Source: Clostridiales bacterium CHKCI006
GTDB taxonomy: Bacteria > Bacillota_I > Bacilli_A > Erysipelotrichales > Coprobacillaceae
Reading direction: 5' to 3'
Length of the DNA stretch: 49,625 nt
Assembly (NCBI GenBank): GCA_900018345.1
Contig: FCNA01000099.1
Coordinates: forward strand, 1 to 49,625
Part shown: positions 35,706 to 45,197 of the stretch, one piece after another
How positions within the stretch are numbered: position 1 is the first letter of the stretch
Layout of the letters: each line of letters starts with the position of its first letter
Notes under the pieces: generated by a model
Seen by the model: the letters and a program-made list of their open reading frames with translations, nothing else
The model's database searches: none
Told to the model about the DNA's origin: nothing
Translations under genes and position numbers: made by a program

Positions 35706-38700
35706 CTATTCTTGACGTTTTTTGAGCCTACCTGCCACCAGGCAGATTCCCAGCAATGAGACCATCATCATACCAGCCAGACCAGATGTTGAAGTCGTAT
35801 CTCCGGTCTGTGGCGTAGTGTTCTCTGTCTTTTGATCGCTGTGATCACCACTCTGATCATTTGCAGGACCATCACTTTGTGTAATGGTAAAGCTGCCTGT
35901 ACTGCGACCATCCGCCCACTCCAGGATCAGTTGATGCTCACCCACCGCCAGATCAGCCAGGTGCTCACCGTCAATCGTGAACGTTCCTGTCGCAGGATCA
36001 TATTGGTAAAGACTGGCATCCAGCAGCACACCATCAAGATACACACTGACCAGCTCACCTGGTTTTTCATCGATCACATAAGTTAGATTACCACCATTTG
36101 TGATCTCCATGCCATCACCGGATGTGACCGTATAGTTTCTCACATAATCACAGGACATCGAACCAATGACTAAGGCACCAGATGTCACACCATCCTGAAA
36201 GCGATAGACAGGTCGATTGCCATTGACCGTGTAAGAGGCATCTGCAATCGCAAAACCTTCAAAATTGGCATTTACATCCAGGCCTGCCGGAGGCAGGATA
36301 TGACGCACTTCAGGATTGACGGTTCCATTGAATGTCAGTGTTGCGGCCAGATTCTGATAACCATTATCCGCAACGACCCATAGCTTCTTTTCATAAGTAT
36401 CATAATCGAGTGCCATGGCACCACCGATCTTTGGATCCAGATCCGCAATTTGAACAGATGAACCATCCTGATTCAGGACATAAGCATACACATGCCCGTT
36501 ATCCTCTAAAGCAACAAAGAAGATACCCTGACTCGTTGCATTTGGATAATTGGCAAAATCGAATGGCGCATTCGTATTCATATCCACCAGTTTTCCATTA
36601 ACATCCTGAGCGCTGACCCATTCTACGGCTTCAATTCCCATATTGGCTGAAACATCTGGCAGTGAATCCGTCAGATTCCACTCCTGTAAAGCAACCAGAT
36701 CTTCCCCCTCAGTACTTGGGTCAACCATCAGAATACGATCATCATTAATCCCTTTGGCGGAATTATCGCGTTCACTGGCCACATAGACCATGCCATTTCC
36801 ATCCACCGTAATACCTTCTGTATCCGGACCTTCAGCATTCGGATCATTGGCATCTTTTTGCAGGCGAACACGCTTGGTGCTCTCTAAAGTTAATGTGCCA
36901 TCCCTTGCAACATCATAGATCCAGAAACGTCCGGTTCCATTATCGATGGCATAAAGCTTGCCGTTGGCAAAATCCAAGCCTGATGAATCTTCCAGGAAAG
37001 TCGATTCCGTATCAAATGCATGTACCTCACCGCTACCAGGCCAGGCTTCTGATGCAGGGATGCCAAAATCATTCGCAGCACCCGGTGTGGCCGTCACCGT
37101 ATTTTGATAAGCCGTTCCGTTCACATCCGGATATAACCCCCAGGTAACTCCCGCATGTGCCTGCCAGCTAAAGCTTTTGATCATCATGCCGTCTTCATAA
37201 AGACGTACGCTGTCCTGGTCCCCCAGACCAAAGCCAAGATCATCGATTACCAGATAACCATTGGCAGGGATCGTCGTTCCCTGAGCAATCACATAGACAT
37301 GATCATCCTCACTATCACGAATTTCCAGTCCGGAAATATCGATTGCTTCACTCGTCGGATTCGCTAACTCTACCCAATCCGGTCCATCATTAGGATCATT
37401 GGACTCTACCTCATTGATCACAACTGGACTTGACTCCATGTTGGCGCCACCCTTACTGCTGGTCGCATAATCAACAAATCCGCCTGTCCCATCCGGAATA
37501 CGTGCATACACTCCATTGGCATGACTCGTCCAGCTATGTCGAGCCACCAGAGCACCATCTGCATTATAGATGCTCGCCTGATCTGTTTCTCCTAAACCAA
37601 AGCTAAAATCACGGCTGCTATCAAAAACGTAGTATTCCCCTGGATTCAGCACTGTTCCCTGGGCAACCGGTGTGATATCCTGACGATGACCAACCTCATC
37701 ATTATCTAAAAGATACCATCCGGAAATATCGATAGCCGTGCTGCCTACGTTCTTGATTTCTACCCAGTCCGTATCATCGCCATTGCTTTCGACCTCATTG
37801 ATCACGACCTCAGGTGCATACCAGTTATTGGCACTTCCTTTTGTTTCATGCATCAAGACAAATTCACCGGTACCATCCGGATAACGTCCATAGCTGGCAG
37901 CTGCAAAATCACCATTATGAGATGCGTGTTCAGTCCACGTATAAGAATCCACCAGTTCACCATTTGGATCATAAAGACGCACGGAATCGCCACCGCCTAA
38001 GCCCATATTAAAAGTACCTGCTTCATAAGCTCCTGTCGTATCATTATAGTTTTCACCGCTGGTATTCTGATCGACCACGATCATTTCGCCTGCCTTCACA
38101 ACCGTGCCCTCCGCAAAACGCCAACGATGATCATCTGAATTATCACGGATCTCGTATCCGCTGATATCCAGATCCGTCTCTCCCACATTCATCAATTCGA
38201 TCCAGTCATCCGGCTGTGAATTTATTTCATTGATGACCAGTTGACCCGGTTCGGAAACGACCTCTACCTTATTTTCAGCACCCTTAGTTGCCTCCTGATC
38301 GACAAAGTCCCCTGTGCCATCCGGTACACGTGACCAGGTGCCATTGGCATGTCCTGAATAGCTATAGCTAGCAACCACTGCTGAGCTGCCATCATACAGC
38401 GTCACTGTATCTTCCTTACCTAAACCAAAAGTGAAATTCAGATTTTCTTCTAATACCAAACGTTCTCCCGGTGCCAGAACGGTACCAGCTGGAAGAGGTG
38501 TTGTTTTATTACCCTCTAATCTTTCCAGTCCTTTATCGTCGGTCACAAACCAGCCACTCAGATCGACCGATTCTGATCCGGTATTCACAATTTCTACCCA
38601 GTCATTACCACCATTGGGATCATCAGATTCGATTTCATTAATGACCACCGTTTGATCAGCAGCCTGAACCTTCCAGGTATCCACACTTGGAATGACTAGG

Positions 38701-38750
38701 GTCGCACCCATCATCATGGCTAGAGCCGATTTCCATATCTTTCCTTTCAT
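35706..38750 (-). CDS. sortase-anchored surface protein with four lamin-tail domains and a propeller
   Basis: 1014 residues. Signal peptide 1-31. Four lamin-tail (LTD) domains follow, at about 33-165, 170-305, 310-435 and 440-560, each opening with VINE and carrying DWVE/DWIE, ISG and FGLG or MGLG motifs. Residues about 565-880 look like a beta-propeller of the phytase/esterase-like or SdiA-regulated type (GLDFANGKLYAIDNGTGRFWIYD, DTEGITVDGNGMVYVASERD). An Ig-like domain follows. The end is a sorting signal: TPQTGD (979-984), a hydrophobic helix and the tail RLKKRQE. Aggregate placement is the cell wall. LTDs occur in secreted nucleases and surface proteins; ligand and reaction are unknown. 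RBS AAAGGAGCAGGGG, own terminator. Confidence 0.85.
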   Translation of the reverse strand: MKGKIWKSALAMMMGATLVIPSVDTWKVQAADQTVVINEIESDDPNGGNDWVEIVNTGSESVDLSGWFVTDDKGLERLEGNKTTPLPAGTVLAPGERLVLEENLNFTFGLGKEDTVTLYDGSSAVVASYSYSGHANGTWSRVPDGTGDFVDQEATKGAENKVEVVSEPGQLVINEINSQPDDWIELMNVGETDLDISGYEIRDNSDDHRWRFAEGTVVKAGEMIVVDQNTSGENYNDTTGAYEAGTFNMGLGGGDSVRLYDPNGELVDSYTWTEHASHNGDFAAASYGRYPDGTGEFVLMHETKGSANNWYAPEVVINEVESNGDDTDWVEIKNVGSTAIDISGWYLLDNDEVGHRQDITPVAQGTVLNPGEYYVFDSSRDFSFGLGETDQASIYNADGALVARHSWTSHANGVYARIPDGTGGFVDYATSSKGGANMESSPVVINEVESNDPNDGPDWVELANPTSEAIDISGLEIRDSEDDHVYVIAQGTTIPANGYLVIDDLGFGLGDQDSVRLYEDGMMIKSFSWQAHAGVTWGLYPDVNGTAYQNTVTATPGAANDFGIPASEAWPGSGEVHAFDTESTFLEDSSGLDFANGKLYAIDNGTGRFWIYDVARDGTLTLESTKRVRLQKDANDPNAEGPDTEGITVDGNGMVYVASERDNSAKGINDDRILMVDPSTEGEDLVALQEWNLTDSLPDVSANMGIEAVEWVSAQDVNGKLVDMNTNAPFDFANYPNATSQGIFFVALEDNGHVYAYVLNQDGSSVQIADLDPKIGGAMALDYDTYEKKLWVVADNGYQNLAATLTFNGTVNPEVRHILPPAGLDVNANFEGFAIADASYTVNGNRPVYRFQDGVTSGALVIGSMSCDYVRNYTVTSGDGMEITNGGNLTYVIDEKPGELVSVYLDGVLLDASLYQYDPATGTFTIDGEHLADLAVGEHQLILEWADGRSTGSFTITQSDGPANDQSGDHSDQKTENTTPQTGDTTSTSGLAGMMMVSLLGICLVAGRLKKRQE

Positions 38751-38918
38751 TACCCCTGCTCCTTTCTTTACCCTGATTAGTCTAAAGGAAGAATGTAAAA
38801 TGTAAAACCATGGTACTGTTAAAGAAAATAGAAATTCACATGGTAAGTGTTAATGACGACTTAACATCAAACTAGAAATCTCTTCGATGATACAATCCCC
38901 ATCAGCACACTGCCTCTC

Positions 38919-38956
38919 TAAAAAGAAAAGGAAATCCAATCCGAACTGAATTTCCT
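38919..38956 (-). terminator. weak terminator downstream of the IS1634-type stub
   Basis: Transcript arms AGGAAAT / ATTTCCT (38956-38950 and 38935-38929) with a 14-nt loop, followed by TTTCTTTTT. Confidence 0.5.
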
Positions 38957-38970
38957 CTCGTATCATTATT

Positions 38971-39180
38971 TTACTTTTCTGAAGTCTGATCATCATCCAC
39001 CAGACGAGGTTTGTTTTTGGCATACATCGCCTTCAAATAGGGAATCTGTTCCTCCGTCAATAAGCCAAAGCTTCGGATCGTGCGATGTTTGACTTTCCCT
39101 TCAGAACGATATGATTCAACTAATGAACAATAATAAGTTCCTTTCTTACCCTTACTATTCTGCACTACTTTTACAAACAT
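38971..39180 (-). pseudogene. IS1634-type transposase N-terminal stub
   Basis: 69 codons: MFVKVVQNSKGKKGTYYCSL, VESYRSEGKVKHRTIRSFG and a stop after NKPRLVDDDQTSEK. This is the conserved N-terminus of IS1634/IS4-like transposases (normally about 550-600 residues), including the KVKHRTI motif. The catalytic DDE domain is absent, so it cannot transpose. It keeps a ribosome site (GAGAGGATG context) and a hairpin after the stop, so the stub may still be expressed as a small protein. It marks the left side of the mobile region. Confidence 0.65.
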
Positions 39181-39750
39181 CCTCTCACTCCTTGTCCAGT
39201 CATCAGGAACATCCTTTATACTTATCCTGCCAGCTTTTGCCTTATTTATTCAAGCCATTCTCACTTTTTTTGCCACCGCCATACCAGAAAATAGTAGAAT
39301 CATCCCATCCACTGAATCGGTCCGAACAATCTCTGTTTTAGTTTCAAGACGCTCAGCGCAAACAGGCAATCAGCAATAATACACAACCCATCATCTTCAT
39401 CTGACAAGCGTTTTTTTTGCAAGCGCCAGATGACCATCGTTTTTATGTCTGTATCGATGCTTGTTCACACGATTGCATTCGATCTTTCTACAAAGACATA
39501 GAGGAAAATTTTCCTCATTTCTTTGCAGATAGATCCTTTTCAAGTAGCAGCAGAATGTTATCGCTCATGCGCTCTCTATTTATTCAGTAATCTTGACAGT
39601 TTGCGGGCGGCTGACGATGTGATTTCCTGTATGGGCTCTCTGATTTTGACAAAAGAAAAAGCAGGAAGTCTTTTCAAGATTTCTTGCTTGTTGGCACTAC
39701 GATGGGGGGGGGGCAGCAATTACTCCGTGATATGTTCTTTATTTTTTCTA
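39181..39750. other. gene-free accessory stretch with a G10 run
   Basis: About 570 bases without a supported gene. A 91-codon plus-strand frame at 39523-39798 has no ribosome site and is antisense to the GNAT remnant. A run of ten G residues lies at 39704-39713, unusual for this genome. The rest looks like debris between mobile elements. Confidence 0.4.
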
Positions 39751-40112
39751 TTATGTAAGATTGCAGGCTTCTTTGACAGCCATTTTTTCATAAAATGATT
39801 CTACACCTGGCTGTGCGCCAAAATACAGCATAGTCGGAGTGTTCTCCTTTGCAAGTTCAAGAAGGCTACTGCCTACTCCTTGTTTTTGATACTCTGGAAG
39901 AACAAGCAATTCTGTAATTGTTCCAAAAAAATATCCATCTGTAAGAATACGCAAACAGCCTACCAGTCTTTTACCATCATGCGCGGTCATATTCAGCGTT
40001 TTCGATAACGCAGCTTGTGTACGTTCTGTATCGTAGTCACCTCGCCATATTTGATTGGCAAAAAGATAAAGTCCGAAGCAATAAGTTTTGTGTCATTGAC
40101 TCTATATTCCAT
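39751..40112 (-). pseudogene. GNAT acetyltransferase broken by two frameshifts
   Basis: A start at 40112 with AAAGGAG reads MEYRVNDTKLIASDF. Then the frame must shift near 40060-40066 to continue FANQIWRGDYDTERTQAALS, LSKTLNMTAHDGKRLVGCLR, TELLVLPEYQKQGVGSSLLE (the acetyl-CoA loop) and LYFGAQPGVESFYEK. A second shift at the six-base T run 39783-39788 would turn the C-terminal MAVKEACNLT into NGCQRSLQSYIIE, the form seen in this family. Each needs one base added or lost in a homopolymer. The gene overlaps the upstream SRPBCC gene by 11 bp. It is either decayed or affected by sequencing error. Confidence 0.7.
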
Positions 40113-40521
40113 TTTGTTTCTCCTTTAAGTATAATACCGCTTTTTTCAAATCAGCCACAAATTGAGCCTGTTGCCTTTTTAGATAAGGTTTGATAAAAGG
40201 CTTCATCAACAATTTCTTTGCTGTTACATACTCTGTAAAATCTATTTCTGTTTCGTTACCTTTGGATGTGAAAATACCTATCCAATGTCCTTTCATGTTC
40301 CTGTTTTCCATATCCAGTTCCCAACGCTTATACGGCTCTGTAATAGTGATTGTAAAGGTTGTTGGATAACCCTCTTTGGTATATTCAATAAACTGCTTGC
40401 CGCCCAGAATTTCGGTTTTGCTTAGATCACTGCGCCATGCGTAATGCTCAACCTCCGTAACCACTTCCCATACTTGATGAACATCACAAGGAATGCAGGC
40501 TTTTATATTTGATGTTGTCAT
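40102..40521 (-). CDS. SRPBCC-family (START-like) protein
   Basis: 139 residues of the helix-grip SRPBCC superfamily, which binds small hydrophobic molecules. IKACIPCDVHQVWEVVTEVEHYAWRSD is the typical first strand-helix, and the long C-terminal helix (KPYLKRQQAQFVADLKKAVLYLKEKQ) closes the cavity. It is intact, unlike its neighbours on both sides. The order DUF3788-SRPBCC-GNAT with 27-bp and overlapping junctions suggests one small cargo operon. Substrate unknown. Homologues are common in Firmicutes accessory regions. Confidence 0.82.
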   Translation of the reverse strand: MTTSNIKACIPCDVHQVWEVVTEVEHYAWRSDLSKTEILGGKQFIEYTKEGYPTTFTITITEPYKRWELDMENRNMKGHWIGIFTSKGNETEIDFTEYVTAKKLLMKPFIKPYLKRQQAQFVADLKKAVLYLKEKQNGI

Positions 40522-40548
40522 CTTGAACCCCTCCGCAAACTGTTTTCA

Positions 40549-40961
40549 TTATTTTCGATTTGGTTTTCTTTTAATAGCTAACAATTTCATATAATCATCA
40601 AATTCAGAAGTATCTGTCGGTTCAAACATTACCCATTTTCCGTCATGATAAGTTGTCGCTTCATCATATCTCTTACAAACGGATTTAGAAAGAGTCCCTC
40701 TTATATCATCAAATTGTGTTCTTTCATCTTTTCCAAAGATAATCATGAAACCAATACAATTCCATTTTGCATATAGAGAACAAAGCGTTTTGCCCCCTCG
40801 GCGGTATTTATATTCATATGTCCAGTTCTTACCACCCGTATTCCATATTCGCTCCATTTCGTATTTACCTCTATGGTTGAACAAAACTTTTGCCAAACTT
40901 CAAACAATGATCCTCCGATCAATTCAATCATAGTGGATGATGATGGTATGTTTTCAGGCAT
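40549..40961 (-). pseudogene. DUF3788-family protein with a frameshift
   Basis: From the ATG at 40961 the frame reads MPENIPSSSTMIELIG and LFEVWQKFCSTIEV. Near 40862-40867 (an A-rich stretch in the transcript) it must gain one base to continue KYEMERIWNTGGKNWTYEYK, RRGGKTLCSLYAK, FMIIFGKDERTQFDDIR to the stop at 40549. Joined, it is a normal DUF3788 protein of about 137 residues; function of the family is unknown. The TTG at 40896 that opens the second frame has no ribosome site. Confidence 0.7.
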
Positions 40962-41533
40962 GGTTATCCCTCCCTCATTTCAGGTTAACTCTTAGTATTA
41001 TTTTATCATACTTCACCTAGGCTTTCTATCCATATTCAACAAGGGCAATCCGCTTTTTTGACTGCCTAACAAAGTTAAATCCCCTTCCATTTTCTGTATC
41101 CTCCTGTCGCCTTGGGCTTCATGAACTACCTCTTTATATATAAGCAATCAGATATGTAAAATACGTATATCATCGCACACCCACTATCTGTTGATCAGTT
41201 TTTTTACTGTCCGCGTTAAAACAATCAATCTATTTCAGTGTGATTTCTTCCCTATTAGAGTCGGCTAAACGCCGCTCAAAATGCCTATCGGTTATCTTAC
41301 CTGTGACATTATTTCCTTTGTCCTTAACCGATTAAAGAATCAGAGAGAAATCATCACAAAGCGATAACGCACGCTTCATCATCAATTTGAAATGTACGAC
41401 AGAGTGCAATTGATCTAAAAATTCCATATGCAGACTGGCCAATCAATTGGTGTAGAGAAATCTTGATGAAAAAGAATATCACAGGAATAAAAGTGCCATT
41501 GATTTAGCTTCCTATCACATGCATTGATCTTTA
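40962..41533. other. gene-free stretch left of the ICE remnant
   Basis: About 570 AT-rich bases without a supported reading frame on either strand. It separates the DUF3788-SRPBCC-GNAT cargo from the primase fragment and relaxase and probably contains the old recombination boundary. No obvious attachment repeat was found by eye. Confidence 0.35.
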
Positions 41534-41641
41534 TCACCCATGCCTCCTCAATAAATGTCCGACAATTTGGGTTTCCTTCAGATCCGTGCGGCGGGCCTGA
41601 TCTTTTTGTTCTTCTGTAAAGTGAATATAAGTTGTCGCTAT
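41534..41641 (-). pseudogene. 5' fragment of an ICE DUF3991/toprim primase gene
   Basis: After GGAGGCTCC the minus strand reads ATA-GCG-ACA and on: ATTYIHFTEEQKDQARRTDL, followed by a short unrelated tail and TGA at 41534-41536. This is the conserved opening of the CHC2/DUF3991 primase-like proteins that follow the relaxase in Firmicutes ICEs. The normal ATG is ATA here and homology stops after about 20 residues. The element is therefore cut at this point. Confidence 0.5.
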
Positions 41642-41654
41642 GGAGCCTCCTTTC

Positions 41655-44602
41655 TCAGCCCTGTTTCAAACCATGGGCCTGTTTCTTTTCATCGATCTTG
41701 CGCTTTAACTTTCTGTCGATCCCGCCCTTACCGCCTTTGCGCTCATCCTCGATCCGGTTCTGGATGATCCGTGCCAGATGCTGCAACAGCCGCAGGCTGC
41801 CCAGGGCCGCCGACCAATTCCGGTTGCTGTGGACGCTTTGGAGAAGCTGGGCAGCATAGACATTCCCCTGATCGGCAGAGGCGGTCAGATAGGAAATGGC
41901 TTTTTCCATGTCCTGCTCCACCTCCCGGCCATACAGGAACAGCTTGCCGAGTTGATATTGAGCAAAGGCGTTTCCCTGATCTGCCGCCCTGGTAAACCAA
42001 TAGAGCGCCGCATTCGCATCCTTGGGGATACCTTCATCAGCCAGATAGAGTTTTCCAAGAAGATATTGTGCGTACTCGTGATCCCGCTCGGCGGCGCTCG
42101 TCAGGTAACGTACCACTCTGGGAATGTCCTTCGGGAGCAGCTCTCCATTGGAGAAGATCTTGCCCAGCAGATACTGTGCTGCGGAGAATCCTCGATCCGC
42201 AGAGAAAGCAAGCAACTCCATAGCTCTTGGAAGATCCTGTAGAAGAACGGTTCCTTCCAGCAGGGCCTTCCCCAAGGCATACGCCGCATAGGGATTATTC
42301 CGTGACACTGCTCGTTCCAGAAGAGAAACCGCACGGGGAATGTTCTGGGGAAGATCCACACCTTGAAGCAATGTTTTCCCCAAGAGGTATTCCGCATAGG
42401 GATTCTCTTTCTCCACGGCTTCTTCCAGCCAGCGCAAAGCGTACTCCGGATTCTTAGGGATCTCTTTTCCTTCCAGAAACAACTTGCCGAGAGTGTACAT
42501 GGCATAATCATGGTCTTTCCCCGCTGCGCCCATGAGATAGTCGATTGCTTTTTTCACATCCTGGCCTGAGAAATCTCTGCTCAGATACAGTTTCCCCAGG
42601 CCATACATGGCGTCGGCATTGCCAAGCTCCGCCGCCTTTTCAAAGTACATTCTGGCCTGCTCTGGATCTTTCTTTGTTCCTGTGCCGGTAAGGTTCATCT
42701 GGCCCAGACGGTAGTACAGCTTGTCATCCGCCATATCTTGCTCGATCTTCAGGAATCCCTGATACGCTTGCTTGTACCATTGTTCCGATGCCGCCTGATC
42801 CGGCGCAGTGCCAATCCCATCCCGGCACATCCGGCCCAGCTCATACTGAGCGTAAGCGTTCGGCTTATTCTCATCTGTGGCCGCCATGGTAAACAGATAA
42901 ACGCTTTTTCTTCATCCTGATCCACGCCTTGGCCTCGGTGATACAGACTGCCCAAGGCATAGGCAGCGAAGGGATTTCCCTCTGCAACCGATTTTTCATA
43001 CCACTCGGCAGCTTTCAGATAGTTCTGATTCACGCCATAGCCGAAGGCGTACATCTTGCCGATCCGGTATCGGAGATACCCTGGCTTTTCTTCCTTTGGC
43101 TCTCCGGCGCAGAAAGCAGAGAACGCTTTCCGAAGCCATTCCTGTGCCTGTTCTTCCTCCTTCTCACAGCCAAGGCCGGTCAGAACCATTTTTCCAAGAT
43201 CATGCATGGCAAAACCATTGCCACGCAGAGCTTCTTTCTTCAGAGCGGCCAGAGCCTGTTCAAAATCCGGTTTGGCTGTCTTCGTGCCATAGAGGAAGGC
43301 ACGGGCCGCCTTATATTCATCCGTCCACAAGGTATCTTTCTTCCAGCCCCTTCCGTCAGAATAAGAGCGAAAGGCGGGAGGCGGATCTGGCTCGATGGGA
43401 TCGTCCGCCTGAGAATCTGATTCCGGAGCTTCTGGCATCTCCGGATCAGGAACATCGGCCTGAGCCGGTTCCTCCACATCCTGCCGGTCAGCATGAAGGC
43501 CCTGGGCCTCCTGTATGACTGCATTCTTGATGGGTTTAAATTCTTTATTCTTCGAGAGCGGCACTCGCTGTGGAAGTGCTTCTGTATAGACCTGGAGTGC
43601 TTCTTCTTTCTGTTCGTACCACAGATTGTAAAGAGCAGCGATCTTTTCATCCGCAGTTAACTCATCCACGATGGCATCCACCAATGCTTTCACATCCGCT
43701 TTCAGATAGCCATAGACCTTTTTCCCCTTGGTTTTGGAGAGCCGGTCAGCTAAGCAAAGGAGCAGTTCCTCTACTTTGGGATTATCATAGGTTCCGGCAT
43801 TGATGCGGGAGATGATCTCTGCGATCAGCTCCTTGCTGTGCAGACGCAGCTCATCCCTTTGAACCGTCTGCTTTTCATAAATGCAGAGCAGATCCTGCTC
43901 AAAGATATCCTTGGCCAGGGAAGAACACATCTTTGCCACACCCTGTTTGGTAAGGAAACCTTCCTTCTCTACGATAGAGTACGCCAGCAGATGGATATGG
44001 GGATGATGGCTCTCATTGTGGAAGGCGGCATACCATTTCAGATGATCCATGGGAATCTTCAGGCTGTCCGCCAGGTCCTGCGTCTGCGTCCGAAGCATAT
44101 CCCGCCATCGGATGCCGGTATTGAAACCGAGACGCTCTGCATCCTCCCGGCGCAGAGAAATAATGAGCGTCCACACATTTCCCTGATGAGCATTCAGCTC
44201 CTGGGATACCTCTTTCAGCTTTACCTGGACGCCATCATCCGTGAACAGCCCATGGCTGCCGAACCGTTCCGCACCAGGCCGAGTGCCGATGTAGTCAGCA
44301 TAGGTTTTCTGGTTCAGGATCTCATGGGCATTGTCCTCAATGGCACGGGTGATAAATTCAGAGGCAGCTCCCACGGTCTTTTCTCGCTGATAGTCCTCAT
44401 ACTCCAGCATCGCAGCACTATCCGGGAAATCCCGCAGGAGCTTTTCGATGAGCTTTTGTTGTTTCACGGTTGACGGAGCCAGCTTAAAAGACTCATCGAT
44501 CTTCTCCACACCTTCACGGGTGGCGATGTAGGTGGCATACCCGCCGATGGGCTTTTCCTGATCCGGCTTCAAGTACTTGAATTTGGTGACCAGACGGGCC
44601 AT
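41655..44602 (-). pseudogene. MobL/MobP-type relaxase fused to Sel1 repeats, one frameshift
   Basis: From the ATG at 44602 the protein opens MARLVTKFKYLKPD and GGYATYIATREGVEKIDESF. The metal-binding histidine cluster HNESHHPHIH is at 195-204, the relaxase site that nicks oriT together with a Tyr. Residues about 270-400 are helical. From about 440 many Sel1-type repeats follow (YALGSLYHRGQG, YGLGKLYLSRDF, YLLGKIFSNGELLPKD). Near 42897-42901 one base is missing (DEEKAF then LFTMAATDENK in the next frame); repaired, the protein has about 982 residues. Split as it is, the first part still has the whole relaxase domain plus a few Sel1 repeats and could be functional. Confidence 0.82.
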
Positions 44603-44631
44603 GGGAAACCTCCTTCCGTTTTAGAGTAAAG

Positions 44632-44664
44632 AAAAAGCAGGAGACCTCAAAAGAGATTTCCTGC
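44632..44664 (-). terminator. terminator between membrane gene and relaxase
   Basis: Transcript arms GCAGGA / TCCTGC (44664-44659 and 44642-44637) with an inner ATCTC/GAGGT pairing, followed by TTTTTC. In copy B (about 47550-47575) the right arm has changed and the stem is weaker. Confidence 0.6.
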
Positions 44665-44706
44665 CGGATGCGAATCATATTCTGTTCTATATCATTTGAT
44701 GGCGGA

Positions 44707-45192
44707 TCAGAGGATTGCTGTAATCGCTCCCACTGCAAGACAGGCGGGCAGGCCAAGAAGCATACCAATACAGGACTGCCTGATATGAAAACGGTAGTCC
44801 TTATATTCTTCCATATCCTCTGTGCCTGGTATCCTGACTTTTTTCGAATGGCAAAACCAGATGCTATCGAGTACAAGAGCATCATACCAATCAATGATCA
44901 GCCAGATCAGGTAGGAATCCCGAAACCCTTTCCAGAATGTATCCGCTCCATTAAACTGTTTCAGGACAACAGCGAAGATGAACACAAAAGCAAGCAGGGC
45001 AATCCCCTTTCGGAGAATATCTTCCCTGGTAAAGCGTTGTTCTCTTTTTTCAATCAATCCTAATTCCATACATTTCTCCCGTATGGCCGGGGGATAATCT
45101 CCTACCGAGGTTAGGGGATTTTTCAATGTCAGAGACACAATCAGGATTGTGAATAATAAGATGCCAATCAGACTTTCTATCATGACTGCCAT
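44707..45192 (-). CDS. membrane protein, unknown (intact copy A)
   Basis: 161 residues from the ATG at 45192 (GGAGGTG eight bases upstream, inside the hydrolase gene's end). Four hydrophobic segments: IESLIGILLFTILIVSLTL, ILRKGIALLAFVFIFAVVL, DSYLIWLIIDWYDALVLDSIWF and SCIGMLLGLPACLAVGAITAIL. A charged loop (YPPAIREKCMELGLIEKREQR) lies on one side, and WFCHSKKVRIPGTEDMEEYKDYRFH on the other. No family recognised. A near-identical but broken copy lies at 47622-48105. In both places it stands between a promoter-proximal enzyme gene and a relaxase start, which suggests it belongs with those enzymes. Confidence 0.75.
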   Translation of the reverse strand: MAVMIESLIGILLFTILIVSLTLKNPLTSVGDYPPAIREKCMELGLIEKREQRFTREDILRKGIALLAFVFIFAVVLKQFNGADTFWKGFRDSYLIWLIIDWYDALVLDSIWFCHSKKVRIPGTEDMEEYKDYRFHIRQSCIGMLLGLPACLAVGAITAIL

Positions 45193-45197
45193 ATTCA

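Noticed and set aside
39523-39798. 91-codon plus-strand frame
   Set aside because: No ribosome site, passes through the G10 run, and its end is antisense to the GNAT remnant.
41778-42242. 154-codon plus-strand frame and neighbours
   Set aside because: Antisense shadows of the Sel1 repeats; repeated sequence keeps several frames open.
42749-42905. Programmed frameshift in the relaxase
   Set aside because: No slippery heptamer or downstream stem was seen; the gap is a single missing T and other genes nearby have the same kind of error.
43838-44473. 211-codon plus-strand frame
   Set aside because: Antisense to the relaxase domain, whose protein sequence and histidine motif are clearly real; no ribosome site.
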